A DNA stretch of 64,000 nucleotides from Sporotomaculum syntrophicum (GTDB lineage: Bacteria; Bacillota; Desulfotomaculia; Desulfotomaculales; Desulfallaceae): NCBI RefSeq assembly GCF_009932395.1, contig NZ_LSRS01000004.1, positions 37,075 through 101,074 of the forward strand, in the 5' to 3' direction. The translations under genes and the position numbers were made by a program. Shown in pieces: positions 1-8,799 of this stretch (position 1 is the first letter of the stretch; the number at the start of each line of letters is the position of its first letter). Under the pieces are notes generated by a model. The model saw only the letters and a program-made list of their open reading frames with translations. It was not told the origin of the DNA and did no database searches.

Positions 1-954
1 TGAACACTTCAGGTTTAACCTTGAAGATACTCTGCCATTTACCTTCTGCAAGTACATCCAAGTATTCATCGCCAATATACAGGTCAATGGCATTATCTCT
101 ATCTGCACGTCTGATATCATTTAAGAATTGCAGGCCAAGTACTTTTGGTGACTGACGAAGGAACCAGTTGTCGGCCTTGTTGCCGGCCAGTCTCGTACAA
201 TGAATTCTTGACTGCTGTCCAGCACCAATACCGATGGCCTGTCCACCTTTGGCATAGCATACTGAATTTGACTGGGTATATTTTAAGGTAATTAAGGCAA
301 TCACCAGGTCCAGCTTGGCTGCATCAGGAATATCTTTGTTCACTGTCACTACATTTTTAAGGAGTTCCTGATCAATCTTTAATTCATTTCTTCCCTGCTC
401 AAAGGTGATGCCAAATAGCTGCTTATGCTCAATTGGCTCAGGACGATACGAAGCATCAATCTGAATTACGTTGTAATTACCATTTTTCTTGCTCTTTAAG
501 ATTTCTAAAGCGTCCGGCTCAAATCCTGGAGCAATGACACCATCAGAAACTTCTACCTTAATGAGTTTTGCCGTTGCAACATCACATACGTCGGAAAGAC
601 AAATAAAATCTCCGTATGAACTCATTCTGTCAGCGCCTCTTGCTCTGGCATAAGCATTGCCAGTGGCGTTAACTCGCCCTCCTCCACCCAGTAAATCTTT
701 CTTTCAACATCCGTTAAGGGCAGTCCAACTGCGGCACCTGCTGGTGAGACATGTTTAAATGATGTTGCTGCCGGAAGTCCTGTGGCATTCTTTAATTCAG
801 ATACTAACTGCCAGCCATTCAAGGCATCGAGGAAATTAATATATCCTGGCTTGCCATTTAATACTGTAACTGGAAGCTCACTTCCGTCTTCCATAAAGAT
901 TCTGGATGGCTTCTGATTAGGGTTACAGCCATACTTTAAATCTAATTCATTCAT
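1..954 (-). pseudogene. purH: AICAR transformylase (stand-alone PurH formyltransferase), frameshifted and cut by window edge
   Basis: Transfers a formyl group from 10-formyl-tetrahydrofolate to AICAR in de novo IMP synthesis. From 954 the minus strand reads [20 protein letters not shown], then [18 protein letters not shown] and [18 protein letters not shown], all typical AICARFT blocks, with no IMP-cyclohydrolase domain ahead of them, so this is the stand-alone form. Near 650-660 the frame breaks after GELTPLA. One frame over, the expected [13 protein letters not shown] follows and stays open to base 1, ending in [14 protein letters not shown]. One base seems to be missing. Whether this is a real mutation or an assembly error cannot be told here. 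The 3' end lies outside the window. Confidence 0.8.
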
Positions 955-984
955 TAAATATTCTGCCTTTCTATGCTTGGTTTC

Positions 985-1284
985 CTATCTTACAATTCCG
1001 TTCAGCAACTCAAAGCCGTTCTCCGTAAACAAATAATCAATTGCCTTACCCTCATCTTTCAACGACACGCGGCAACGCCCAATCAGACAGTTCGCTGGCT
1101 TAGAAAACGTCATCTCCACAGCACCGAAATAACGGGTATCAAATCGAGAAGCGTAAAAATCTTGTTTGTTTAGATAAACGATACGAATAAAATTGAGGAT
1201 ATCGATAGAAATTTGCTCATCAAGTGACAGATTATCGAATCCTTTTTTCATTAATTTCTTGAGTTCAAGTTCATTATACTTCAT
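985..1284 (-). CDS. Hypothetical protein, 99 aa
   Basis: Not recognised. A 99-residue soluble, mixed-charge protein (MKYNELELKKLMKKGFDNLSL at the start) just upstream of the purH remnant on the same strand. The ATG follows a purine-rich GGGGATGCGGG stretch that could serve as ribosome binding site. No signal peptide, membrane segment or cysteine cluster is visible. Overlapping plus-strand frames look like shadows. It could be a real small gene or a fragment. Confidence 0.45.
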   Translation of the reverse strand: MKYNELELKKLMKKGFDNLSLDEQISIDILNFIRIVYLNKQDFYASRFDTRYFGAVEMTFSKPANCLIGRCRVSLKDEGKAIDYLFTENGFELLNGIVR

Positions 1285-2158
1285 TCCCGCATCCCCTAAA
1301 ATTTATTCTAACTACAACTCCATCCCATTCAATAGTTCCTTCAAACTGCTCAATTACTCTTTAGTAAAAGTAACCATTTTATATTTCTTCAAAATATGAT
1401 GCATTTTCTGGTTCACTACTTGGTTTTACCTATCGTCTAAGGGCCGATTGCGGGATTCCTAAGTCTTTATTGCATTATTGCCAATTAGCCCTACACTAAT
1501 GACCTTAATACTTGTGTCTGGCTTTTCTAAGGGTATTGATTTGAAGTCAGGATCATCCATTAATAAATATTTAAGTTTAAGAAAGCGGATTTTAACTTAT
1601 CTAATAATTCTCTAATACTCAATCGATGTTCCGCGTCTGTTTCAGTACGTAAAATCTCAATTATCTTAAGCAACCTTTGCTTTGTACTAACATCTCTCAT
1701 GTAAAAACCTCTGATTAGATTTTTTATGATAACAATCAAAACAATAAAGATATTTTAAGGCAATATTTCATTTGCATAATTAAACATTTATTGCAGTACA
1801 ATTTCCTCTAGATGATCTTTGAAATTGCTGTCATCAACATAATAGCCTGGCTCTACAGTAACACTGGTTATTAAACAACAGAGGCGCGGAATTAACCATT
1901 AGCGTGCAGGAAGACAACGAGCATAGTTCCAATATGAAGTGCTGGATAATAGTCACGCCAATACCACTGTCTACCAGACGAGCTATGATGGTGAAGTCTT
2001 GTCAACCACCGGCTTCTGCTCCCCCTCCCGGAGGCGGAAGGTTATTATGTATTGAAACTAAGGATATGACGGTTTAATCTTGAATGGCTAAAAGTAAAAT
2101 TGAGCCCCAAAAGGCCAATAAAACCCACCAACGATAACTTGTCTAAAATGCAATAAAA
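1285..2158. other. Gene-poor stretch with decayed fragments
   Basis: No intact gene. The minus strand at 1560-1700 encodes 46 residues (MRDVSTKQRLLKIIEILRTE, then DAEHRLSIRELLDKL) that look like the N-terminal helix-turn-helix of a WYL-type regulator, but the frame stops and nothing WYL-like follows. On the plus strand at about 1860-2060 short frames such as TTVYQTSYDGEVLSTTG look like shards of a beta-rich protein. AT-rich DNA fills the rest. The region suggests old insertions and deletions. Confidence 0.4.
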
Positions 2159-2959
2159 TTACTTGCGGCTGCTTAAAACAAAAGACTGTAAACCCCCGTC
2201 TTTGTTAAAAAGCCTTTTATATGACAGCACTACCAATATCAGACAACCGATAGCCACGGCAGCAGCAACCATTAGCATTACCACTATCTGATAACGCACA
2301 GCCTCCCTTGGGTCAACACCTCCCAGGATTTGGCCCGTCATCATTCCCGGCAAACTAACAAGACCAACTACCATTAATGAGTTGATAGTAGGGGTCATGC
2401 CGGCCCCAATGGCTTCACGAACACTGGTTTGGATCGCCTCCCAGGGGGTAGCACCGAAGGTGAGCATGGCCTCAATCTCAGAAGCGCGGGCCCTGGCCTC
2501 CAGGTAAAGACGGTCCAGGGACAGAGCGATGCCGTTCATGGAATTACCAAGGATCATGCCGAAAATAGGTATTGCAATTTGGGCTGAGTACCAGGGGTCG
2601 GGAGAAATGATTAGGGTGGTAACAATGGTACCCACCAGGTAGGTACTGGCGACAAGGGATAAAAATGCCAGTACGGTAGGGTAGTCGGACACATTGGGGG
2701 TCCTTTTTACTGCGGCCCGGGAAGCAATATAACACATAGTGGTAATGATTAAAATAATTAACCACAGGTTATTAATCTGAAATATATAGGTCAGTGCATA
2801 GCCTATTAATGTTAGTTGGACGAAAGATCGTATTGTGCCCCAGATTAAAGGCTTTAATAGTCCCAATTTTAAAAACGAGGAAATAGCTCCAGTTATAAAA
2901 ACTAAGATAAAGGTAAAAGCCAGTTGAAAATTAGTAATTGGAATAACGGAATTCTCCAA
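2159..2959 (-). CDS. fetB: FetB/YbbM-like ABC exporter permease
   Basis: Membrane subunit of a FetAB-type (UPF0014) ABC transporter, a family linked to iron export and metal/oxidative stress tolerance. The 266-residue protein is hydrophobic with about six to seven membrane segments and carries the family block from LSLDRLYLEARARASEIEAM through FGATPWEA and NSLMVVGLVSLPGMMTGQI. The start is a TTG at 2959 behind AAGGAGGG, which lies inside the last codons of the ATPase gene, so the two are translationally coupled. Substrate is inferred from the family only. Confidence 0.85.
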   Translation of the reverse strand: MENSVIPITNFQLAFTFILVFITGAISSFLKLGLLKPLIWGTIRSFVQLTLIGYALTYIFQINNLWLIILIITTMCYIASRAAVKRTPNVSDYPTVLAFLSLVASTYLVGTIVTTLIISPDPWYSAQIAIPIFGMILGNSMNGIALSLDRLYLEARARASEIEAMLTFGATPWEAIQTSVREAIGAGMTPTINSLMVVGLVSLPGMMTGQILGGVDPREAVRYQIVVMLMVAAAVAIGCLILVVLSYKRLFNKDGGLQSFVLSSRK

Positions 2960-2960
2960 T

Positions 2961-3617
2961 TTAATCCCTCCTTTTAGAAGGTTCGATGATATCTAAATAC
3001 TTTAATTGTTCCAGCTGCCGGTAATCATTATTATGGGATATTAGCAACGCAGTATGGTTTGGCTCCTTCAACCACCCGGAAAGTACTTGGTACAGAGCTT
3101 GCCGCGCCGGCTCATCAAGAGCCGCCGTGGGTTCATCCAAGAGTAAAACCACCGGGTCAACAAGAAGGGCACGGATAAAGGCAAGTCTTGATGCCTCACC
3201 GCCGGATACTGTTCTGGCATCCTGATTCCACAACTCCAATGATAGATGCAGTTGTTTCATTAACTCTTTAGCCCTGTTCTTATCCAGTTTTCTCTGACCG
3301 CCCACCCTGGTTTCGAAGGGTTTAGCCAAGTTATAGGCCACTGTGCCATCAAAAAGAGTCGGTTTTTGAGCTAGGTAGTGGACATTTATACGCCAGCTTG
3401 TACTTGGTATTTGCAGCCAGCTTTTCCCCATCAGGAAAGCCTCACCACCGGAACCGGGTCGAAGACGGGACAGTATTCTAAATAACGTTGATTTCCCTGC
3501 TCCAGAAGGACCTCTGACTATCAAAACCTCTCCGTTTTTTACTGCTCCGGAAACTATAATATTACGCTTTGTTTCATTGCCAAGGGTGTAGTTAATATCT
3601 TTAAACTCAAATAGCAA
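2961..3617 (-). CDS. fetA: FetA/YbbL-like ABC exporter ATPase
   Basis: ATP-binding partner of the FetB-like permease. Walker A GPSGAGKST, signature VSGGEASR and Walker B VVLLLDEPTAALD are all present, followed by the switch histidine region LLISHNND. The open frame extends to 3647, but a GAGGAGG ribosome site ends nine bases before a TTG at 3617 (protein starting LLFEFKDINYTLG), which fits the usual FetA start. The gene abuts fetB. The ribosome site sits at the tail of the ADP-ribosylglycohydrolase remnant just upstream. Confidence 0.82.
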   Translation of the reverse strand: MLFEFKDINYTLGNETKRNIIVSGAVKNGEVLIVRGPSGAGKSTLFRILSRLRPGSGGEAFLMGKSWLQIPSTSWRINVHYLAQKPTLFDGTVAYNLAKPFETRVGGQRKLDKNRAKELMKQLHLSLELWNQDARTVSGGEASRLAFIRALLVDPVVLLLDEPTAALDEPARQALYQVLSGWLKEPNHTALLISHNNDYRQLEQLKYLDIIEPSKRRD

Positions 3618-3631
3618 TTTAAAGATCCTCC

Positions 3632-3866
3632 TCAATCGTAGCCGCAATCGGGATAGGGTCTACCCACCTCCTGCATACACTGCACAGCAAGGCTGCCTAG
3701 TTTACTGTAATCACCATCGCTGGCAAGAATAGCCCTGGCAATCGCAAGCGACATGATGCTGTCGTCTGTCACGGTAGCGGTAGGCTAAAAAATCAAACCC
3801 CTTGGTCTTGACATTGTTCCACTCGAAGCGCGAGCCAACAATATCACCAATGATTGATCCTAACAT
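3632..3866 (-). pseudogene. ADP-ribosylglycohydrolase remnant
   Basis: Starts MLGSIIGDIVGSRFEWNNVK, the canonical N-terminus of DraG-type ADP-ribosylglycohydrolases. The frame shifts near 3785, after which another frame gives TDDSIMSLAIARAIL and GDYSKLGSLAVQCMQEVGRP before a stop at 3632. The metal-binding TDDS motif is kept, but the remaining two thirds of a usual protein of about 250 residues are gone. It is a broken gene fused by deletion to the front of the fetAB operon. Confidence 0.75.
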
Positions 3867-4246
3867 AAAGCCACCTTGGGATAAATTGATTGACCTTATT
3901 ATACCATTGTAGATAGAAAATTGTTGTCAGGGTTAATTGATTTTGTTTAGACATAAGAACACGTTGCCGCTTCGTTTAGCAGACTTAGAAATTAGAAAAA
4001 ACCGGGCATATTTAAGACTAATGGAAAGGAATAGCTTGAGAGTAGGACGAAACTTATACATACAGTCACAGGCGTTAAGAAATGACCGCTTGGAGCGTAC
4101 ATCAAATATCTTGCAGAATGTCACCGAGAGTAGCTATTTTTTAGCTTTCTTTTTTGCGCAAAAGCATGTAACCTAATTATTGAACTACAAAATGCATGAC
4201 TTAGTTGGCGTAAGTCAGGTTAAATTAAAAAAAGGTGGTGCCGGTA
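3867..4246. other. Intergenic region between divergent operons
   Basis: Separates the leftward fetAB side from the rightward importer operon. Plus- and minus-strand frames of 63-79 codons at 3933-4176 overlap each other and have no ribosome site or recognisable content. The one notable item is a short inverted-repeat sequence at 4183-4225, listed separately. Promoters for both directions must lie here, but none is clear enough to call. Confidence 0.4.
4183..4225 (+). repeat. Short palindromic repeat, internally deleted copy
   Basis: Shares AAAATGCATGACTTA, TGGCGT and AGTCAGGTTAAA in order with 28281-28360, 24 kb away. This copy lacks the central hairpin of the other and is itself an inverted repeat, GACTTA...TAAGTC around GTTGGCG. 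It resembles the terminal palindromes of IS200/IS605-derived non-autonomous elements. No transposase is nearby. Confidence 0.6.
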
Positions 4247-5227
4247 ATGCGGAAATCATTAATCATCATGCTCTCACTACTAGTAATTTTGCTGGCAACC
4301 GGTTGCAGTAGCCAGGGTGCCAAAACAAACGAAACACCAGCTCCAGCACCGGAAAAGATTATCGTACAAGCGCCGGTCGGTCCTCCCACCGCGCCTTTGC
4401 TCAGCCTGGCTGAAAACAGCACACTTCCCGATACCAGTGTGGAGTTGATTATTTATAAGACGGTTGAGGAAGCCACTGCCCGGGTGGTCAAAGGTGAAGC
4501 AGATTTTACCGTATTGCCTGTAAACGTGGCCGCCAAACTTTATAACAAGAACCTGCCTGTTAAACTGGCCAATGTCAGCACCTGGGGCATCCTGTATCTG
4601 ATTTCTGTTGATAGTGAGCTAAAAGAATGGAGCGATCTTGCCGGTAAGGACCTTTATGTGGGAGCAAAAGGATCGTCCCCGGATGTACTGACCCGGTACC
4701 TGCTCAGTAAAAACGGTGTCCAAGCAGACAAGGTCAAGTTGACCTACTTGGATTCGCCTGAAATAGCTCAGATGATGATTAACGGCCTGGTTAAATATGC
4801 CGTATTGCCGGAACCTTTGGTTACCCAGGTTATCTTAAATAACCAGCAAGCCAGGGTGGTCAGGGATTTTTACAGTGACTGGCAAACTGCAGAAGGCAGC
4901 TCCACAAAACTTCCCCAAACCGGGATGATTGTACGCAACGATTTTGCCAAGGCGCACCCGGAAACAGTGAGCGATTTCCAACTGGCTTACGCCCGGCAGT
5001 TGGAAGCCACCGTGGCTGATCCCGTAAGTGCAGCCCCACTGGTGGAAAAGCATCTAAACATGAAAGCTCCGGTTTTTATCCAGAGCATGTCCCGTACCCG
5101 CCTGCAATTTGTACACGCAAGCAGCGCTCAAGCTGATGTGCATACATACCTGAAGGCACTGCTTGATTTATCACCGGACATGGTGGGAGGAAAGCTGCCG
5201 GATGAAAAATTCTTCCTGGCTAATTAA
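4247..5227 (+). CDS. ABC transporter substrate-binding lipoprotein (NitT/TauT type)
   Basis: Extracytoplasmic solute-binding protein, tethered through a lipobox (LLATGCSS) after a short signal peptide. The fold features of the SsuA/ThiY/NMT1 class are visible: PVGPPTAPLLSLAE, then a second lobe with LAGKDLYVGAKGSSPDVLTRYLL and a hinge near KYAVLPEPLVTQV. Start chosen at ATG 4247, behind AAAGGTGG. The reading frame is open upstream to 4235. It is first in an operon with a permease and ATPase that overlap it. The ligand (sulfonate, nitrate, pyrimidine or another small molecule) is not determined by sequence. Confidence 0.85.
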   Translation: MRKSLIIMLSLLVILLATGCSSQGAKTNETPAPAPEKIIVQAPVGPPTAPLLSLAENSTLPDTSVELIIYKTVEEATARVVKGEADFTVLPVNVAAKLYNKNLPVKLANVSTWGILYLISVDSELKEWSDLAGKDLYVGAKGSSPDVLTRYLLSKNGVQADKVKLTYLDSPEIAQMMINGLVKYAVLPEPLVTQVILNNQQARVVRDFYSDWQTAEGSSTKLPQTGMIVRNDFAKAHPETVSDFQLAYARQLEATVADPVSAAPLVEKHLNMKAPVFIQSMSRTRLQFVHASSAQADVHTYLKALLDLSPDMVGGKLPDEKFFLAN

Positions 5228-5954
5228 AACTCTGGTCCAGTTTACCGGTCTTGTTCTGTTTTTCGCCCTCTGGCAAGTGTTATCCGGTTTTTATAATCAT
5301 GTCATCATACCGTCGCCAATGGAGGTTGTACGTTCAATCATCGGCCAGGCAAGCAGCGGAGAACTTTGTGAACACGGCCGTCAATCCATTGTCCGCGGCC
5401 TTACCGGCTTTGGATTCGCCTTAAGTATCGGTACGCCACTGGGACTCCTGATTGGCTTAAACCCGGTGGCAGCCTCCCTTTTTCGCCCGGTGGTCGTGGT
5501 GTTTCAGGTTACACCTTTGATTTCCTGGCTTCTTTTGGCGATGATCTGGATTGGCTTTAGCAGGGTCCCTGTTTTTATTGTTTTTGTCACTACCCTGCCA
5601 CTGATTGTGATTAATGTCTTTCAGGGTGTACACAGCATTGACCGGCAATTGCTGCAGATGGCCTCGGTTTTTAAAATAAACAAGGATAGAATAATTAGGG
5701 AGATTTACCTGCCCCAGGTAGCTCCCTACCTCATGGCCGGCATTGCCAATGCGCTGGGTACCACCTGGAAGGCTGTGGCTATGTCTGAATTTTTAAGCGT
5801 GCAAACGGGTATCGGGGCCAGCATGGCTGTAGCCAGGATTAATCTGGAGACCGCCGACCTGTTTGCCTGGACTATTACACTGATTGTCCTGGGCATGTTA
5901 ACGGATCGACTGTTAGCCTACCTGACCCGTCGTAAACTGAGTCATTGGATGTGA
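5202..5954 (+). CDS. ABC transporter permease (BPD type, NitT/TauT family)
   Basis: Inner-membrane channel subunit of the importer. About six hydrophobic segments, with the EAA-type cytoplasmic loop visible as ASVFKINKDRIIREIYLPQVAPYLMAGI, which docks on the ATPase. The open frame begins at 5163, but GGAGGAAAG sits just ahead of ATG 5202 (MKNSSWLIKTL), giving 250 residues and a 26-base overlap with the binding-protein gene. Overlap implies coupled translation. Confidence 0.88.
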   Translation: MKNSSWLIKTLVQFTGLVLFFALWQVLSGFYNHVIIPSPMEVVRSIIGQASSGELCEHGRQSIVRGLTGFGFALSIGTPLGLLIGLNPVAASLFRPVVVVFQVTPLISWLLLAMIWIGFSRVPVFIVFVTTLPLIVINVFQGVHSIDRQLLQMASVFKINKDRIIREIYLPQVAPYLMAGIANALGTTWKAVAMSEFLSVQTGIGASMAVARINLETADLFAWTITLIVLGMLTDRLLAYLTRRKLSHWM

Positions 5955-6697
5955 TGGGCGGCTTGATAGAATTTGAGCAGGTCAATAAAACACTGGGGCA
6001 GACCCGAATTTTAGACAACTTTTCCTTTTCTATAGAGGAAAACAAGATATTCTGCATCATCGGTCCCTCCGGCTGCGGCAAGACAACCATCCTGCAAATG
6101 CTGGCCGGGCTGGAACAGCCTGACCGGGGTCTGCTCAAAGGCTTGACCGGTAAGCGGGTAAGCTATGTCTTCCAGGAACCAAGGTTATTGCCCTGGAAAA
6201 CAGTTGCCGGCAACCTTGATTTCATATTGCGGGATGAGCTGCCACCGGCAAAGAAGGATAAACTCATCGACCATTATCTCAAAATAATGGGTCTTGACGG
6301 CTACCGCAACAGTTACCCTAAAGCACTCAGCGGTGGCATGAAGCAGCGCCTCGCCATCTGCCGAGCCTTTGCCTATCCTCATGATATTTTATTGCTGGAT
6401 GAGCCTTTTAAATCACTGGACACGCCAATGCGGCTAGGATTGGTGCGGCATGTTATTAAGTTATGGCAAACAGCCCCCCGCACTATTGTGTTTGTAACCC
6501 ATGATATTATTGAAGCACTTCTCCTGGGCCACAGGATTATGGTATTAGCGGCCAGGCCGACAGAAATCCTTGAGATCATCGACCTGGATATGCCCCATGA
6601 CCAGCGCCATATGGGTGAGGAACTGCTAGGTTCACTTTACACTAAGCTGCTGGATTTACTGGATAAAGAAAATAAGAAGTATTTTCCGGAACTATGA
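5954..6697 (+). CDS. ABC transporter ATP-binding protein (NitT/TauT family)
   Basis: ATPase of the same importer. Walker A IGPSGCGKTT, Q-loop FQEPRLLPW, signature ALSGGMKQR, Walker B DILLLDEPFKSLD and switch VFVTHD are complete. The FQEPRLLPW form is typical of the nitrate/sulfonate/taurine subfamily. The permease stop and this ATG share a base (TGATG at 5952-5956). In-frame starts slightly upstream (5945) are possible but have no better ribosome site. Confidence 0.88.
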   Translation: MGGLIEFEQVNKTLGQTRILDNFSFSIEENKIFCIIGPSGCGKTTILQMLAGLEQPDRGLLKGLTGKRVSYVFQEPRLLPWKTVAGNLDFILRDELPPAKKDKLIDHYLKIMGLDGYRNSYPKALSGGMKQRLAICRAFAYPHDILLLDEPFKSLDTPMRLGLVRHVIKLWQTAPRTIVFVTHDIIEALLLGHRIMVLAARPTEILEIIDLDMPHDQRHMGEELLGSLYTKLLDLLDKENKKYFPEL

Positions 6698-7115
6698 TCA
6701 CCCTCCAGACTCCCTTTTATTAGGCGGAAAGCCCTCATATTTTATTCCCTTTCAGCAGCTTCTTGATAAAAAAATTTAGGTATTAAAGCTCACTACTTGT
6801 AAAAATATTAATTAACGTCCATTAACTTCAAAAGCGCGCTTACTCTACAATATTTTTAATGCGTCCCTTTCCGCTACTCTTAGGTATGTATTAGATATTT
6901 ATTGTTTTACAGCCGCTTTCATTACCAATAATTTTAAAAAGTGTGAAGATTCCTATAATATCTATACTGCCCCACTCGATAATCAATCTTACATCATATG
7001 TTTTGCAATCTACCACAGTTGTTGCAAAATTTGCAACAACTGATTTTTTATTAATAATTAAAGTTTTTTCAGGTAAAAATATCTTTATAGGTTAAATTTT
7101 TTTACAGAATGGGGC
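6698..7115. other. AT-rich intergenic region with a perfect palindrome
   Basis: No coding sequence is supported. It contains a perfect inverted repeat at 7016-7042, with 13-base arms CAGTTGTTGCAAA and TTTGCAACAACTG around one base, followed by ATTTTTTA. On the plus strand this would make a hairpin plus U-run, so it may terminate the importer operon or attenuate the membrane-protein gene that starts about 75 bases later. An operator is the alternative. Confidence 0.5.
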
Positions 7116-7598
7116 TTGGAACAAATGTTTGGAGAAAGTATCTTCTTTTTTTATAAAGCTCTTCTTTTTGGTATAGCGGCTTATGCTGTAATTCCTAGAC
7201 ATGAATTTAAAAGATATTTGATATATGGATTTATTTTTGGGGGAATCGCTGATGTAGTTGTAATAATCGTTTTGGAACCTATCCTAAATTTGATAAAGTA
7301 CCATAATCTGGGGCCTTTTAGTATTTATGGTTTATTTTCATTTTGGACACCTGTATCTTGGATGTTTGCTTTTATGATATTTTTTTACTTTCTTCCTGTA
7401 AGAAAAGTCTTTTTAATTCCATACATAATAGGTTTTTCACTATTCGGATATATGGTAGGAATTGTTTTAAATGGTCTTGGATTATTTGAGTATATCGGTA
7501 TTCAAAAGTATCTTGCCCCAATAGTATTTTTTGTTTGGTTTTCTATATCTGCATATGTTTATTTTAGAATTGGTAATATTAAATTGAGAAATTTATAG
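7116..7598 (+). CDS. Integral membrane protein of unknown function, 160 aa
   Basis: Not recognised as a named family. Almost entirely hydrophobic, with about five predicted membrane segments, a cytoplasmic-looking RHEFKRY after the first, and a short positive tail RIGNIKLRNL. The frame opens with TTG at 7116; ATG at 7125 is an equally plausible start. Codon use is strongly AT-biased compared with the housekeeping block. It stands alone between palindromic DNA and the radical SAM fragment. Confidence 0.6.
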   Translation: MEQMFGESIFFFYKALLFGIAAYAVIPRHEFKRYLIYGFIFGGIADVVVIIVLEPILNLIKYHNLGPFSIYGLFSFWTPVSWMFAFMIFFYFLPVRKVFLIPYIIGFSLFGYMVGIVLNGLGLFEYIGIQKYLAPIVFFVWFSISAYVYFRIGNIKLRNL

Positions 7599-7678
7599 TG
7601 TTGGATATAGTTAAATAAAATATGTTATTAATATTTCCGGTCTGCTCCAACCACTTCCTGAACAGCTTTTAATTAAGA

Positions 7679-8152
7679 CTATTCTTCATTTAATCTAAGT
7701 TGGTTCTGATAAGCATCCCAGATCATCCATTCGAATATTTGTTTTGCCTGATGGCAAATCCGATCATCTATTTCCCATATAGAGCTATGATTTACATAGG
7801 CTGCATATGGACAACCGCCACCACATATCGAAATAGCGTAGCAATCAATACAGTCTTTCATGTTTAATGGAAACCTTTGTCTCCATTCACTAAACAGATC
7901 GCTTTCATTATAAAGATAATCTGAATTTATTTGTTCCAATTTCGCATGCATTTGATCTACAGAATATGGGAAAAACTCATTGATACCTAAAAAGGCCTGA
8001 CATGGTCCAATTAATCCAGAGGGCGATATAACAATGAGTTGGTATTTGTCAAGGCGTCTACTTGTTTGACGCTTACGTTTTAGTAATACTTTATCTTTCA
8101 TTTTTTTATCCGATGAAATCAATGCGTTATATACAGGATTTCCCCCACACAC
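7679..8152 (-). pseudogene. SPASM-domain fragment of a radical SAM protein
   Basis: Only the C-terminal auxiliary-cluster part of a radical SAM maturase remains. The cysteines lie in the pattern CIDCYAISICGGGCPYAAY and a later CHQA, as in SPASM domains that bind extra [4Fe-4S] clusters in peptide-modifying enzymes. The CX3CX2C radical SAM core that should precede it is absent, and the sequence upstream is the acetyltransferase gene instead. It is probably a truncated gene, possibly left from a ribosomal-peptide cassette. Confidence 0.65.
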
Positions 8153-8169
8153 TTACTTATGCCCCTTGT

Positions 8170-8799
8170 TTAATACTCGTCTAAAAATCTTTGTACCGAA
8201 CTAACTAATTTTCCAACATGTAAACCATCCACAAAAGAATGATGTGCTTGAACAGAAAATGGCAGAATAACTTTCCCATCTTTTTCGAAATACTTTCCCC
8301 AGTCAAACAAAGGTGTTGCGTTATCCTTCTTACCCAAGTTGGTGTGAGAAATATGAGTATAGGATACCCATGGCATAGGTGAGAACATAAATATATCATT
8401 TCCTAAAGGTCCGGTAAAATATTCTCCTTGCTCTTTAGCTACCTTACTTGCTTCTAAAACAAATTCTTCTATCGTATCTTTCATAGGAACATTAACAACT
8501 TTGAACAATTCCGTTTCTTGATTAAGGTAAGTAAACCCAGTATCAATCTTGTTAAATAGTACAACTTTACCACCAACAAAACGATATCGGAATTCCTCAA
8601 TTTCGTTGGCACATCTTGAAACTACATAAATCATAGCCATAGTGAAAGAATAATTATCTTCTCTAATTCTACGTAGAAAATGTGTGATATCTAATTCGAG
8701 TGATACGCAAAATGCAGGTTCAACGCAATTTCTGAATACTTCGCAATGCATAGCTCGTTTCCAATTCTTTTCATCTATTTCAATATAGTTGTTTGCCAT
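8170..8799 (-). CDS. CatA-like O-acetyltransferase (chloramphenicol acetyltransferase family)
   Basis: About 209 residues, the size of classic CAT monomers, with the catalytic HHSFVDGLHVG motif near the C-terminus (active His and structural Asp). The N-terminal YTCRVSIT-type region of clinical CATs is replaced by EPAFCVSLELDITHFLRRI, so this is more likely a CAT-like acetyltransferase of unknown substrate than a proven resistance gene. Start ATG 8799 follows AGGAGG by six bases; the open frame extends further without a ribosome site. The stop is close to the radical SAM fragment. Confidence 0.8.
   Translation of the reverse strand: MANNYIEIDEKNWKRAMHCEVFRNCVEPAFCVSLELDITHFLRRIREDNYSFTMAMIYVVSRCANEIEEFRYRFVGGKVVLFNKIDTGFTYLNQETELFKVVNVPMKDTIEEFVLEASKVAKEQGEYFTGPLGNDIFMFSPMPWVSYTHISHTNLGKKDNATPLFDWGKYFEKDGKVILPFSVQAHHSFVDGLHVGKLVSSVQRFLDEY

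Noticed and set aside
3933-4176. Overlapping frames of 63 and 79 codons on opposite strands
   Set aside because: No ribosome site, no family resemblance, mutually exclusive.
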